Part shown: positions 1 to 7,339 of the stretch, piece by piece
Layout of the letters: every line of letters starts with the position of its first letter
How positions within the stretch are numbered: position 1 is the stretch's first letter
NCBI GenBank assembly: GCA_002413395.1
Contig: DHWX01000076.1
Coordinates: 8,233 to 42,763, forward strand
Length of the DNA: 34,531 nt
From: Polaromonas sp. UBA5171
GTDB taxonomy: Bacteria; Pseudomonadota; Gammaproteobacteria; Burkholderiales; Burkholderiaceae_C
Reading direction: 5' to 3'
Made by a program: the position numbers and the translations under genes
The notes under the pieces: model-generated
The model's input: the letters and a program-made list of their open reading frames with translations, nothing else
Told to the model about the DNA's origin: nothing
Database searches by the model: none

Positions 1-168
1 GGCCTTGTCAAAACTGCTTTTGAAAACAAACGGAATACCCAGAGCCGACGTGATTTCCTTGAGCGTGCCGGCGGTATCCAGCTGCAGTTGTAAGGATTCG
101 ATGACGCAGGGGCCCGCGATCAAAAAAAATGGCTGGTTCAGGCCAATGTCAAAGCCGCAAAGTTTCAT
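1..168 (-). CDS. kdsA: KdsA, 3-deoxy-8-phosphooctulonate synthase (N-terminal part, runs off left edge)
   Basis: The enzyme condenses phosphoenolpyruvate with arabinose-5-phosphate to make KDO-8-phosphate for lipopolysaccharide core synthesis in the cytoplasm. Only about 56 residues are in the window. They begin MKLCGFDIGLNQPFFLIAGP and continue with CVIES, the start of the class I DAHP/KDO8P synthase barrel. The ATG (complement of 166-168) lies one base beyond the pyrG stop, so the two genes are almost certainly co-transcribed and translationally coupled. The order pyrG-kdsA (usually followed by eno) is standard in Burkholderiales. The identity rests on the N-terminus and the context, and both agree. 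Confidence 0.9.
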   Translation of the reverse strand, partial: MKLCGFDIGLNQPFFLIAGPCVIESLQLQLDTAGTLKEITSALGIPFVFKSSFDKA

Positions 169-169
169 T

Positions 170-1870
170 TCAGGCTACCGCCTTGAGGGGCTTTGTGGCC
201 GCTTTTGGGTCTTGACCTGCCTTGCTGGCGGTCGTGCGACTCTCAAGCGCCGCTGCGATATAGGCATTGAACAGTGGATGACCGGCCCAAGGGGTGGATT
301 TGAATTCCGGGTGAAATTGGACGCCCATGAACCAGGGATGAACGGCCTGTGGCAATTCGACGATCTCGGTCAGGTGTTCACGCTGCGTCAGCGCGGAGAT
401 GACCAAGCCCGATGTGCGCAAGGCGTCAAGGTAATTGACGTTGGCCTCATAGCGGTGGCGGTGGCGCTCGGTGACCACATCGCCGTATATTTTATGGGCC
501 AGCGTGCCCTTGGCAACGTCGGCGCTCTGTGCTCCCAACCGCATGGTGCCGCCCAGATCGGATTGCGTGTCGCGTTTTTTGATGCTGCCGTCGGCGTCTT
601 TCCACTCGGTGATAAGAGCAATGACCGGATGCGGGGTAGCCGGGTCGAACTCGGTGCTGTTGGCTCCCTTGAGGCCCGCGACATGGCGCGCAAACTCAAT
701 CGTGGCAACCTGCATGCCCAGGCAAATGCCCAAGTAGGGAATTTTGTTTTCACGGGCAAAGCGGGCAGCGCAGATCTTGCCTTCGACGCCACGTATGCCA
801 AACCCGCCGGGTACCAAAATGCCATCAAATTGCGACAGGCGTGAAACGTTGTCGGGGGTGATGGTTTCGGAATCGACATATTCGATGACCACTCTGGCAT
901 GGTTTTTCATGCCGGCATGGCGCAAGGCCTCATTCAGAGACTTGTAACTGTCGCTCAGGTCCACATACTTGCCAACCATGGCGATGTTGACCTCTGTTTT
1001 GGGGTGCTCGGTTTCATACACCAGATCGTCCCAGCGCTTGAGGTTGGCCGGCGGCGTGTTCAGGCGCAGCTTGTCGCAGATCAGGCCATCCAGGCCCTGC
1101 TCGTGCAGCATCCGGGGAACCTTGTAGATCGTGTCCACATCCCACATGGAAATGACGCCCCACTCGGGCACGTTCGAAAACAGCGAAATTTTGTCGCGTT
1201 CTTCTTGCGGAATCCGGCGGTCTGCGCGGCACAGCAATACGTCAGCCTGAATGCCGATCTCGCGCAGCTTCTGGGCCGTGTGCTGTGTCGGCTTGGTCTT
1301 GAGTTCGCCCGCGGCGGCAATCCACGGCACGTAGGTCAGGTGCACGAACGCGGTGTTGTTCGGGCCCATGCGCAGGCTCATCTGGCGCACGGCTTCCAGA
1401 AAGGGAAGCGACTCGATGTCGCCCACCGTGCCGCCGATTTCCACAATGGCCACATCCACGGCTTCAGGCGTTTCATAGCGCGCGCCGCGCTTGATGAAAT
1501 CCTGGATTTCATTGGTGACATGCGGGATCACCTGGACGGTTTTTCCCAGGTAGTCGCCACGACGCTCTTTTTCGAGTACGCTTTGGTAAATCTGTCCGGT
1601 GGTGAAGTTGTTGGGTTTGCGCATCCGCGTTTCGATGAAACGTTCGTAGTGACCCAGATCCAGATCGGTTTCCGCTCCATCGTCGGTCACAAACACCTCG
1701 CCGTGCTGGAACGGTGACATGGTGCCCGGATCGACATTGATGTAGGGGTCGAGCTTGATCAAAGTGACTTTGAGGCCTCGCGATTCAAGGATCGCAGCGA
1801 GGGAGGCTGAGGCGATTCCCTTGCCTAGGGAAGACACCACACCGCCGGTGACGAAGACAAATTTGGTCAT
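170..1870 (-). CDS. pyrG: CTP synthase (glutamine hydrolysing)
   Basis: This cytosolic enzyme makes CTP from UTP, ATP and glutamine. The 566-residue protein has the usual family length. The N-terminal amidoligase domain opens MTKFVFVTGGVVSSLGKG with its P-loop-like nucleotide site, and the C-terminal class I glutamine amidotransferase domain starts near residue 295. The visible glutaminase residues are the nucleophile Cys383 (LGICLGMQ) with His520 and Glu522 (GVQFHPEF). An in-frame start six codons upstream exists, but MTKFVFVTGG is the conserved N-terminus, so the ATG at 1870 is chosen. It is divergent from coaBC, with 101 bp between the start codons, and is followed directly by kdsA. Confidence 0.97.
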   Translation of the reverse strand: MTKFVFVTGGVVSSLGKGIASASLAAILESRGLKVTLIKLDPYINVDPGTMSPFQHGEVFVTDDGAETDLDLGHYERFIETRMRKPNNFTTGQIYQSVLEKERRGDYLGKTVQVIPHVTNEIQDFIKRGARYETPEAVDVAIVEIGGTVGDIESLPFLEAVRQMSLRMGPNNTAFVHLTYVPWIAAAGELKTKPTQHTAQKLREIGIQADVLLCRADRRIPQEERDKISLFSNVPEWGVISMWDVDTIYKVPRMLHEQGLDGLICDKLRLNTPPANLKRWDDLVYETEHPKTEVNIAMVGKYVDLSDSYKSLNEALRHAGMKNHARVVIEYVDSETITPDNVSRLSQFDGILVPGGFGIRGVEGKICAARFARENKIPYLGICLGMQVATIEFARHVAGLKGANSTEFDPATPHPVIALITEWKDADGSIKKRDTQSDLGGTMRLGAQSADVAKGTLAHKIYGDVVTERHRHRYEANVNYLDALRTSGLVISALTQREHLTEIVELPQAVHPWFMGVQFHPEFKSTPWAGHPLFNAYIAAALESRTTASKAGQDPKAATKPLKAVA

Positions 1871-1911
1871 GTCAGGTACGAACCGCAAGTTCGCTGAGGT
1901 GGTAAACGTGG

Positions 1912-1917
1912 ATTATA
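1912..1917 (-). promoter_or_regulatory. Possible -10 element for pyrG
   Basis: The minus strand reads TATAAT, a perfect sigma-70 -10 hexamer, about 42 bp before the pyrG ATG in the pyrG/coaBC divergent gap. No convincing -35 hexamer lies 16-18 bp upstream (the sequence there is GC-rich), so the call rests on one hexamer only. Confidence 0.3.
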
Positions 1918-1971
1918 CGGGTTGGCTATTGCGCGGCCCGATGTTGGCGGCAAACTGATACATTGCGGAAC

Positions 1972-3270
1972 ATGACAAATCAAGCAAATGAACCTGGCTG
2001 CGATGAAACCCCCGACCTGGCCGGCAAACATGTGGTGCTGGGTCTGACGGGGGGCATCGCCTGTTACAAGTCGGCAGAGTTGTGCCGCGCCCTGATCAAG
2101 GCGGGTGCCAGCGTGCAGGTGGTCATGACCACGGCGGCCGAGCAGTTCATCACGCCGGTCACGATGCAGGCGCTCAGCGGGCGACCGGTTTACACCAGCC
2201 AGTGGGACAGTCGTGAAGCCAGCAGCATGGCGCACATCAACCTGTCGCGCGAGGCCGATGCGATAGTGATTGCGCCTTGCAGCGCCGACTTTATCGCCAA
2301 GCTGCTTCATGGTCGTGCCGATGACCTGCTGAGCCTGATGTGCCTGGCCCGGCCCATTGACAAGGTGCCGCTGCTGCTGGCACCGGCCATGAACCGCGAG
2401 ATGTATGCGCATCCGGCCACCCAGCGCAATCTGGCGCAGCTTGAGGCCGATGGTGCCACGGTGCTGGGCGTGGGCACTGGCTTTCAGGCCTGCGGTGAAA
2501 CGGGCGACGGCCGCATGCTTGAGCCTTGGCAATTGGTCGAGGACATCATCGCGTTCTTTGCCTCCAAGGTGCTGGCCGGTCAGCGGGTGCTGGTGACAGC
2601 CGGGCCCACCTATGAAGCCATCGATCCGGTGCGTGGTATCACTAACCTGTCCAGCGGAAAAATGGGGTTTGCCATCGCGCGCGCGGCGCGTGAAGCGGGT
2701 GCCGAGGTCACGTTGATTGCCGGTCCGGTCAGTTTGCCGACGCCACGCGACGTCACCCGTGTTGACGTGATATCGGCAACAAATATGCTCGATGCCGTTA
2801 TGTCACGGGCGCAAGAAGCGGCTATTTTTATAGCTACTGCGGCTGTGGCGGATTGGCGCCCCGCGGCACCGTCGGCCGAAAAGATCAAGAAGGACGGTTC
2901 CCGTCAGGCACCTCAATTGCAGTTCACTGAGAACGCCGATATTTTGGCCACGGTCGCCCGGCTCGCTGCCGACCACGCTGGCAAGCCGTTTTGCGTGGGC
3001 TTTGCGGCCGAAAGTCACAACCTGCATGAGAACGCCCAGGCCAAACGCCTGCGCAAAAACGTGCCGCTGTTGGTTGGCAACATCGGGCCCGACACCTTTG
3101 GTCAGGATCACAATGCGTTGCTGCTGGTGGATGCGCAGGGTTGTACCGAAGTGCCCAGAGCGTCCAAGCTGTCGCTTGCGCGGCGGCTGGTTCAGGAGAT
3201 TGCGATGCGGATGAGCGCACAAGACCTCGCGCATCAAAACGTTCAGGAAATCAGCTCGAACAACTCATGA
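1972..3270 (+). CDS. coaBC: Bifunctional CoaBC (phosphopantothenoylcysteine decarboxylase / phosphopantothenate-cysteine ligase)
   Basis: The protein catalyses two consecutive steps of coenzyme A synthesis: it couples cysteine to 4'-phosphopantothenate using CTP, then decarboxylates the product with FMN. It is 432 aa, a normal length for a fused CoaBC. The N-terminal flavoprotein (CoaC) domain shows LGLTGGIACYKSAEL, the active-site His region (SMAHINLSREAD), APAMNREMY and GDGRMLEP. The C-terminal CoaB domain shows VTAGPTYEAIDPVRGITN, SSGKMG, AAVADWRP and KIKKDG. A TTG three codons upstream is possible, but the ATG at 1972 is preferred. The stop overlaps the dut start (ATGA). An AT-rich patch at about 2804-2834 resembles an interspersed repeat (see findings). 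Confidence 0.96.
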   Translation: MTNQANEPGCDETPDLAGKHVVLGLTGGIACYKSAELCRALIKAGASVQVVMTTAAEQFITPVTMQALSGRPVYTSQWDSREASSMAHINLSREADAIVIAPCSADFIAKLLHGRADDLLSLMCLARPIDKVPLLLAPAMNREMYAHPATQRNLAQLEADGATVLGVGTGFQACGETGDGRMLEPWQLVEDIIAFFASKVLAGQRVLVTAGPTYEAIDPVRGITNLSSGKMGFAIARAAREAGAEVTLIAGPVSLPTPRDVTRVDVISATNMLDAVMSRAQEAAIFIATAAVADWRPAAPSAEKIKKDGSRQAPQLQFTENADILATVARLAADHAGKPFCVGFAAESHNLHENAQAKRLRKNVPLLVGNIGPDTFGQDHNALLLVDAQGCTEVPRASKLSLARRLVQEIAMRMSAQDLAHQNVQEISSNNS

Positions 3271-3713
3271 AAATTGACATCAAGATTATCGATCCCCGCC
3301 TGCAGGGCAATCTTCCCCACTACGCCACACCGGGCAGCGCCGGGCTGGATCTGCGCGCCTGTCTGGATGAGCCGCTCACATTGGGCGCCAACGCCTGGCG
3401 GCTCGTGCCTACCGGACTGGCGATTTATCTGCACGACACTGGCTATGCCGCGCTCATTTTGCCGCGCTCTGGGTTGGGTCACAAGCACGGCATTGTGCTC
3501 GGCAATCTGGTCGGACTGATTGACAGTGACTACCAGGGCCAGTTGATGGTCAGCGCCTGGAATCGCAGTGACGTGCCGTTCACCATAGAGCCGATGGATC
3601 GCATTGCGCAACTGGTGATCGTGCCGGTGGCGCAGGCCCAGTTTAATGTGGTCACCGAATTTCCCGTCAGCGAACGTGGTGAAGACGGGTATGGTTCAAC
3701 TGGAAAAACCTGA
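3267..3713 (+). CDS. dut: Deoxyuridine 5'-triphosphate nucleotidohydrolase (dUTPase)
   Basis: The enzyme hydrolyses dUTP to dUMP and pyrophosphate, keeping uracil out of DNA and feeding thymidylate synthesis. The 148-residue length is typical of the homotrimeric family. Visible family motifs are PGSAGLDLRA (motif 1), PRSGLGHKHGIVLGN (motif 2), GLIDSDYQG (motif 3), ERGEDGYGSTGKT at the C-terminus (P-loop-like motif 5), and the MDRIAQL region in between. The start ATG overlaps the coaBC stop by 4 bp, so the genes are translationally coupled. The coaBC(dfp)-dut pairing is common in proteobacteria. A longer in-frame upstream extension lies inside coaBC and is rejected. Confidence 0.97.
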   Translation: MKIDIKIIDPRLQGNLPHYATPGSAGLDLRACLDEPLTLGANAWRLVPTGLAIYLHDTGYAALILPRSGLGHKHGIVLGNLVGLIDSDYQGQLMVSAWNRSDVPFTIEPMDRIAQLVIVPVAQAQFNVVTEFPVSERGEDGYGSTGKT

Positions 3714-3919
3714 CCAAACAGGCTCTTGCGACGCCGGATGTCAGGGATTTCCTACATCGCTGGATAGCGGCTTCCCACGCCGGAACAGCCTGAGACCCCA
3801 TTCCTCGAACTGGGTGGTGAGCCTGTAATCAGGCCGTGGGCGTTTTCGGGTCACCAGTTTGTTGATCAGAATAAGCTGATTGCGCAAGGGCCCACGAACT
3901 TTTTTCACAGGAGATACCC

Positions 3920-4423
3920 ATGCGCCACGCTTCCCGCCTTGTGTCAGTCTCTGCTTCAGTGGTTTTACTGGCTGGCCTGGCTGCCTGCGGTTCACCACCG
4001 ATGAATTCGTCGGCGTCGGCTTACCCGACCTCAAACTACCCGAACTCGACCTATCCTGCACAGAATTTGCAGGGCAATTACGTTGAATACGGGCGTGTCA
4101 GCAATGTGGAGGCCCTTCAGACGCAGGGCCAAGGCCAGACCAGTGGTGTTGGAGCTGTGCTTGGTGGCGTAGCCGGCGCGGTCATTGGTCATCAGATCGG
4201 CGGCGGCGGCGGGCGTGATGTCGCCACAGTGATTGGCGCTGTGGGTGGAGCGGTCGCCGGCAATGCCATTGAGAAGAACCGGAACAACAATGTTCAGTCA
4301 AGCTATCGTGTCACCATCCAGCTCGACAATGGCGGTTTCCGTGCCTATGACGTGCCTTCCTATGGTGATTTGCAGCCAGGTGACCGGGTGCGGATTGAAA
4401 ACGGCCAGTTATTTCGCTACTGA
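3920..4423 (+). CDS. Glycine-zipper 2TM-domain lipoprotein (SlyB / 17-kDa antigen-like)
   Basis: This is a 167-residue predicted outer-membrane lipoprotein. The signal peptide ends in the lipobox LAAC with acylated Cys23. After a Ser/Pro/Asn/Tyr-rich linker (about 25-55) a glycine-zipper segment spans about residues 75-120 (GAVLGGVAGAVIGHQIGG and a second GxxxG stretch). The C-terminal 45 residues form a small domain ending QPGDRVRIENGQLFRY, as in SlyB/Rickettsia 17-kDa antigen relatives. An AGGAGA ribosome binding site precedes the ATG. The role is probably envelope integrity; this is inferred from the family only. The gene stands alone and is convergent with the FKBP gene. Confidence 0.85.
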   Translation: MRHASRLVSVSASVVLLAGLAACGSPPMNSSASAYPTSNYPNSTYPAQNLQGNYVEYGRVSNVEALQTQGQGQTSGVGAVLGGVAGAVIGHQIGGGGGRDVATVIGAVGGAVAGNAIEKNRNNNVQSSYRVTIQLDNGGFRAYDVPSYGDLQPGDRVRIENGQLFRY

Positions 4424-4442
4424 AACTCTTTTAAACGCAACA

Positions 4443-4471
4443 GTGGCGCGGCAGTTTTTCCGCGGCGCCAC
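4443..4471. terminator. Possible bidirectional hairpin between convergent genes
   Basis: A 7-bp GC-rich stem, GTGGCGC (4443-4449) with GCGCCAC (4465-4471), encloses a T-rich loop in the 58-bp gap between the convergent lipoprotein and FKBP genes. Neither side has a strong following T-tract, so its termination activity is uncertain. Confidence 0.35.
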
Positions 4472-4481
4472 GTTGGCTTGA

Positions 4482-5006
4482 TCAATGCAGCGTGTCGTTG
4501 CCTGGCATGAGAGGCTCCAGCTTGAAAAAACCGGTGCCCAGGGTGCCTCGACCAATCTCATCCTCGCTGGCTTGGCGCACTGCCTCAATCCTGACAGCGA
4601 GCCGGATGGCAATTCCGGCGAGCGGGTGGTTGCCATCAAGCACCACATGTTCGGGGTAAATTTCGGTTACCGTATAAATGTGATCCCGTGGAATCTGCCC
4701 GTTGACGCCTGCGGGTAGGGCGGCGCCATCGAAAGTCATGCCTTCTTCCAGTTCGGCCGGAAAAAGGCTGCGGGGTTCGAAAAAAACCAGGGCTTCGTCG
4801 TAGTCACCGAACGCGTGTTCGGGCTCCAGGTGCAACTCGAGCCGGTCTCCGGATTGATGGCCTTGCAGGGATTCTTCGATTTTGGCCAGCAAATCATCGC
4901 CGCCCAGCAAAAATTCAACCGGTTCATCCAACTCATCCAGTACATCGCCCAAGGTGTCTTTCAGCGTCCATGTGAGGGCTACGACGCATTGTGGGGTGAT
5001 TTTCAT
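4482..5006 (-). CDS. SlyD-like FKBP-type peptidyl-prolyl cis-trans isomerase
   Basis: This 174-residue cytosolic protein is a probable prolyl isomerase and chaperone. The N-terminal half contains the FKBP core (VLDELDEPVEFLLGG, then EPEHAFGDYDEALV). An IF (insert-in-flap) chaperone domain occupies about residues 75-130 (FFEPRSLFP to VTEIYPEHVVLDG), and the chain returns to the core at GNHPLAGIAI, the SlyD signature. It lacks the His/Cys-rich metal-binding tail of E. coli SlyD. The ATG at 5006 lies only 14 bp from the divergent ATG of the ribosomal oxygenase gene, so the promoters must overlap or lie inside the opposite genes. Confidence 0.88.
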   Translation of the reverse strand: MKITPQCVVALTWTLKDTLGDVLDELDEPVEFLLGGDDLLAKIEESLQGHQSGDRLELHLEPEHAFGDYDEALVFFEPRSLFPAELEEGMTFDGAALPAGVNGQIPRDHIYTVTEIYPEHVVLDGNHPLAGIAIRLAVRIEAVRQASEDEIGRGTLGTGFFKLEPLMPGNDTLH

Positions 5007-5020
5007 TGGACAATTGTCCC

Positions 5021-6232
5021 ATGGATATCAATCAATCTCTGGCGCTTCTCGCCGGCCTGAGTCCGGCGCAGTTCATGCGTCGCTACTGGCAAAAAAAACC
5101 TTTCCTTGTGCGCCAGGCGATCCCCGGATTCAAGCCTTTGCTTAGCCGTGCGGCGTTGTGCAGGCTGGCTGCCAGCGAGTCGGTTGAATCACGCCTGATT
5201 ATTCATCAGGGTAAGGGGTGGTGCATGAAGCAGGGACCATTCAGTGCCCGAAGCTTGCCACCACTGAGCCAGAAAGGCTGGACCCTGCTGGTGCAGGGGG
5301 TGGACCTGCATGACGCGGGCGTGCACACGTTGTTGCAGCAGTTTCGCTTTGCGCCCGATGCGCGGCTCGATGACCTCATGATCTCGTTTGCAACAACGGG
5401 CGGTGGGGTGGGTCCGCACCTTGATAGTTACGATGTGTTTTTGCTGCAAGCCAGTGGGCGAAGGCGCTGGAAGATAGGGCGGCAAAAAGACCGGACCCTG
5501 CAACCAGACGTACCCCTGAAGATTTTGCAGAACTTCAAGCCCGAGGCGGAATTTTTGCTGGAGGCGGGTGACATGCTTTACCTGCCTCCAGGCTATGCGC
5601 ATGATGGCATTGCTGAAGCGGTCATCGGAAGCAACGGTAAAGCGGCTGACTGCATGACTTATTCCATTGGCTTTCGGGTCCCTGAACGCAACGACCTGGC
5701 AGCGCAACTTCTGCACCGGCTGGCTGAGTTCAGCGAGGATGAGGCGCAAACGGCGTCCGACCGCGCGGGTCGCCGGACGCATCTGTACCGCGACCCGGAT
5801 CAGCCCGCCACGGCGACCCCTGCGGCGTTACCGGCAGGCCTGACAGCCTTTGCGCGACAAGCCGTTCTTGACTTGCTGAAAGAGCCGCTGGCCCTTGGTT
5901 GTGCCCTGGGTGAATGCATCACCGAGCCAAAACCTTCCGTATTGTTTGAGGAACCCCTTCAGGCCTGGAACCACGCTGCTGCAAAAGCAGGCAAAACCGG
6001 CATTCACCTGGACACACGGACACGCATGATGTATGACAGCGACCACCTGTTTGTCAACGGCGAAAGCTACCGCGCCAAAGGCGCCGACGCAAGCTTCATG
6101 CGGCGATTGGCTGACCAGCGAAATCTCTCGGCACGCGAGTTGCGCAAGGCCAGCAGTTCCGCCATGGCGCTATTGGGCGACTGGCATGATGCTGGCTGGC
6201 TGCGGCAAGAGCGGCCGGGTACCACTACCTGA
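5021..6232 (+). CDS. Cupin-4 / JmjC-type 2-oxoglutarate oxygenase (YcfD/RoxA-like ribosomal protein hydroxylase)
   Basis: It is probably an Fe(II)/2-oxoglutarate dioxygenase that hydroxylates an arginine of ribosomal protein uL16, as E. coli YcfD does. The 403-residue protein has the N-terminal MRRYWQKKPFLVRQA segment typical of cupin-4 proteins. Its double-stranded beta-helix carries the iron ligands His133 and Asp135 (GPHLDSYDVF) and His194 (LPPGYAHDGI). WKIG after the first motif and the winged-helix-like C-terminal tail also fit. The ATG at 5021 (MDINQSL) is chosen over a TTG 15 bp upstream, which would overlap the opposite gene. The substrate assignment is inferred from the family. Confidence 0.87.
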   Translation: MDINQSLALLAGLSPAQFMRRYWQKKPFLVRQAIPGFKPLLSRAALCRLAASESVESRLIIHQGKGWCMKQGPFSARSLPPLSQKGWTLLVQGVDLHDAGVHTLLQQFRFAPDARLDDLMISFATTGGGVGPHLDSYDVFLLQASGRRRWKIGRQKDRTLQPDVPLKILQNFKPEAEFLLEAGDMLYLPPGYAHDGIAEAVIGSNGKAADCMTYSIGFRVPERNDLAAQLLHRLAEFSEDEAQTASDRAGRRTHLYRDPDQPATATPAALPAGLTAFARQAVLDLLKEPLALGCALGECITEPKPSVLFEEPLQAWNHAAAKAGKTGIHLDTRTRMMYDSDHLFVNGESYRAKGADASFMRRLADQRNLSARELRKASSSAMALLGDWHDAGWLRQERPGTTT

Positions 6233-6285
6233 CACGCGCCCCAGCCGTTAACGGGAAAATCGCGGACAACCACGGAGAAAAGCAC

Positions 6286-6798
6286 ATGGATTCTCAGCCA
6301 ACTTCCGATTCGCCGCCGACCCTGCTGGAAGGTCGGTTCAGTGGCTGGGTCGAGTTTACCGATTTGATCCGGCAGGCCTTTGCCGTCGCGGTCGTGCAGG
6401 GAGGGCGTGAAATTATTGTGTGTGACCCGGATTTTGAGGATTGGCCCTTGGGTGAGCGGGTGGTGGCCCAAGCCCTGAACGACTGGTCCAAAACTGGCCG
6501 AAAGCTTACGATGCTTGCCAGAAATTACGATGAGGTGATGCGACGGCACACGCGTTTTGTGATCTGGCGGCAAACTTGGGCGCACATTGTGGAGTGCCGC
6601 GCAAGCGCTGCCGCGTCAGTTGGAGACATGCCGAGCGCCTTGTGGGCCCCGGGCTGGAGTTTTGAGCGGCTGGATCAGGAGCGCAGCCGGGGCGTCGCCG
6701 GGTCTGAGGCCGTCCGACGCGTGGCATTGAGTGAGCGGCTTAATGAGTGTTTGCTTAAAAGCTCACCCGCTTTTCCTGCGAGCACTTTGGGCCTTTAG
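6286..6798 (+). CDS. Conserved protein of unknown function (170 aa)
   Basis: I do not recognise a named family. The protein is soluble-looking, with no signal peptide or membrane segment. It is Trp-rich (about 9 Trp) and has a charged core with DPDFEDWPLGER, LNDWSKTGRKLTMLARNYD and MRRHTRFVIWRQ. The pattern of a strand followed by 'DPDFEDW' and a later 'RHTRFVIWR' faintly recalls proteins that place damage- or phospholipase-D-like motifs next to each other, but no HKD motif is present, so I assign no function. A GGAGAA ribosome binding site lies just before the ATG. It starts 53 bp after the oxygenase gene and may share its transcript. Base composition matches its neighbours. Confidence 0.75.
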   Translation: MDSQPTSDSPPTLLEGRFSGWVEFTDLIRQAFAVAVVQGGREIIVCDPDFEDWPLGERVVAQALNDWSKTGRKLTMLARNYDEVMRRHTRFVIWRQTWAHIVECRASAAASVGDMPSALWAPGWSFERLDQERSRGVAGSEAVRRVALSERLNECLLKSSPAFPASTLGL

Positions 6799-6859
6799 GA
6801 TGTCTGTTGTTTTTTTGGCGCTCTGTGCCGTAATGCGATAAATTGAGCAATCTAAGGGT

Positions 6860-6888
6860 TTTCAGGGTTGTCTTTTCCAGCATATAAT
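6860..6888 (+). promoter_or_regulatory. Possible sigma-70 promoter upstream of the small lipoprotein
   Basis: A perfect TATAAT lies at 6883-6888 in an AT-rich gap. The best -35 at 17-bp spacing is the weak TTTCAG at 6860-6865. A second option is TTGACA at 6960-6965, which overlaps the palindrome described next and has only a weak -10 (TCTTAA, 6983-6988). Transcription from one of these probably drives the gene at 7008. Confidence 0.35.
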
Positions 6889-6962
6889 TTATCACTGGGT
6901 AAAAAGAGCTCGAGTCCTACCCCAGGTCAGAACAACTTGGATTTTGATTTAGGTTTCTTTTG

Positions 6963-6980
6963 ACAATTTCCGGAAATTGT
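6963..6980. promoter_or_regulatory. Perfect 18-bp palindrome in the leader of the small lipoprotein gene
   Basis: ACAATTTCCGGAAATTGT is perfectly self-complementary and ends 27 bp before the ATG at 7008. It overlaps a TTGACA hexamer (6960-6965) and is followed by TTTCTT. It could be a dimeric repressor operator or, if transcribed, a hairpin in the leader RNA. No regulator can be named from sequence alone. Confidence 0.5.
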
Positions 6981-7007
6981 TTTCTTAATTCATCAAGGAT
7001 CGTAAAA

Positions 7008-7250
7008 ATGAACAAGTCTCTCGTTTTGGCAGCTATTGTTGCCGCTGTTGCCTTGGCTGCCTGCGGCAAAAAAGAAGAGGCGCCTGCTCCTGCGCCTGTC
7101 GTTGTTGCACCTGCTCCCGCTCCCGCAGAAGCGCCTGCTGCAGCCGCTAGCGACGCAGCCACTACCGCTGTTGACGCAGCTAAAGATGCCGCTTCTTCTG
7201 CTGCCGCTGCTGGTAATTCTGCTGCTGCCGTTGATGCTGTGAAGAAATAA
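7008..7250 (+). CDS. Small Ala/Pro-rich lipoprotein (80 aa)
   Basis: This is a short predicted lipoprotein. The signal peptide MNKSLVLAAIVAAVALAAC ends in an LAAC lipobox with Cys19, followed by GKKEE, a Pro/Ala/Val repeat (about 24-45) and an Ala-rich helix with Asp/Lys spacing (about 45-80). Such composition suggests a periplasmic spacer or coiled helix, somewhat like Lpp-type or BapA-like small lipoproteins, but no function can be assigned. The start at 7008 is preferred because it begins the signal peptide and has AAGGA 11 bp upstream. A strong terminator follows 16 bp after the stop, so it is monocistronic and probably well expressed. Confidence 0.85.
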   Translation: MNKSLVLAAIVAAVALAACGKKEEAPAPAPVVVAPAPAPAEAPAAAASDAATTAVDAAKDAASSAAAAGNSAAAVDAVKK

Positions 7251-7266
7251 TTCTTCCATGCTTCGC

Positions 7267-7294
7267 AAAAAAGCCGCCCTTGGGCGGCTTTTTT
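7267..7294 (+). terminator. Intrinsic terminator after the small lipoprotein
   Basis: A 7-bp perfect GC stem, GCCGCCC (7273-7279) with GGGCGGC (7282-7288), has a two-base loop in the drawn form. It is preceded by A6 and followed by T6 (7289-7294). The symmetric A and T tracts allow it to serve both strands, and the MBL-fold gene on the minus strand ends 46 bp to the right. Confidence 0.9.
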
Positions 7295-7339
7295 CATGCT
7301 CAGGGCGGAGCACAGATCCGATGAGAGTTGGCTATATCG

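Noticed and set aside
3821..3834. GCCTG-TAAT-CAGGC inverted repeat between dut and the lipoprotein gene
   Set aside because: The arms are only 5 bp, with no T-tract or promoter element at a fitting distance; such repeats are expected by chance.
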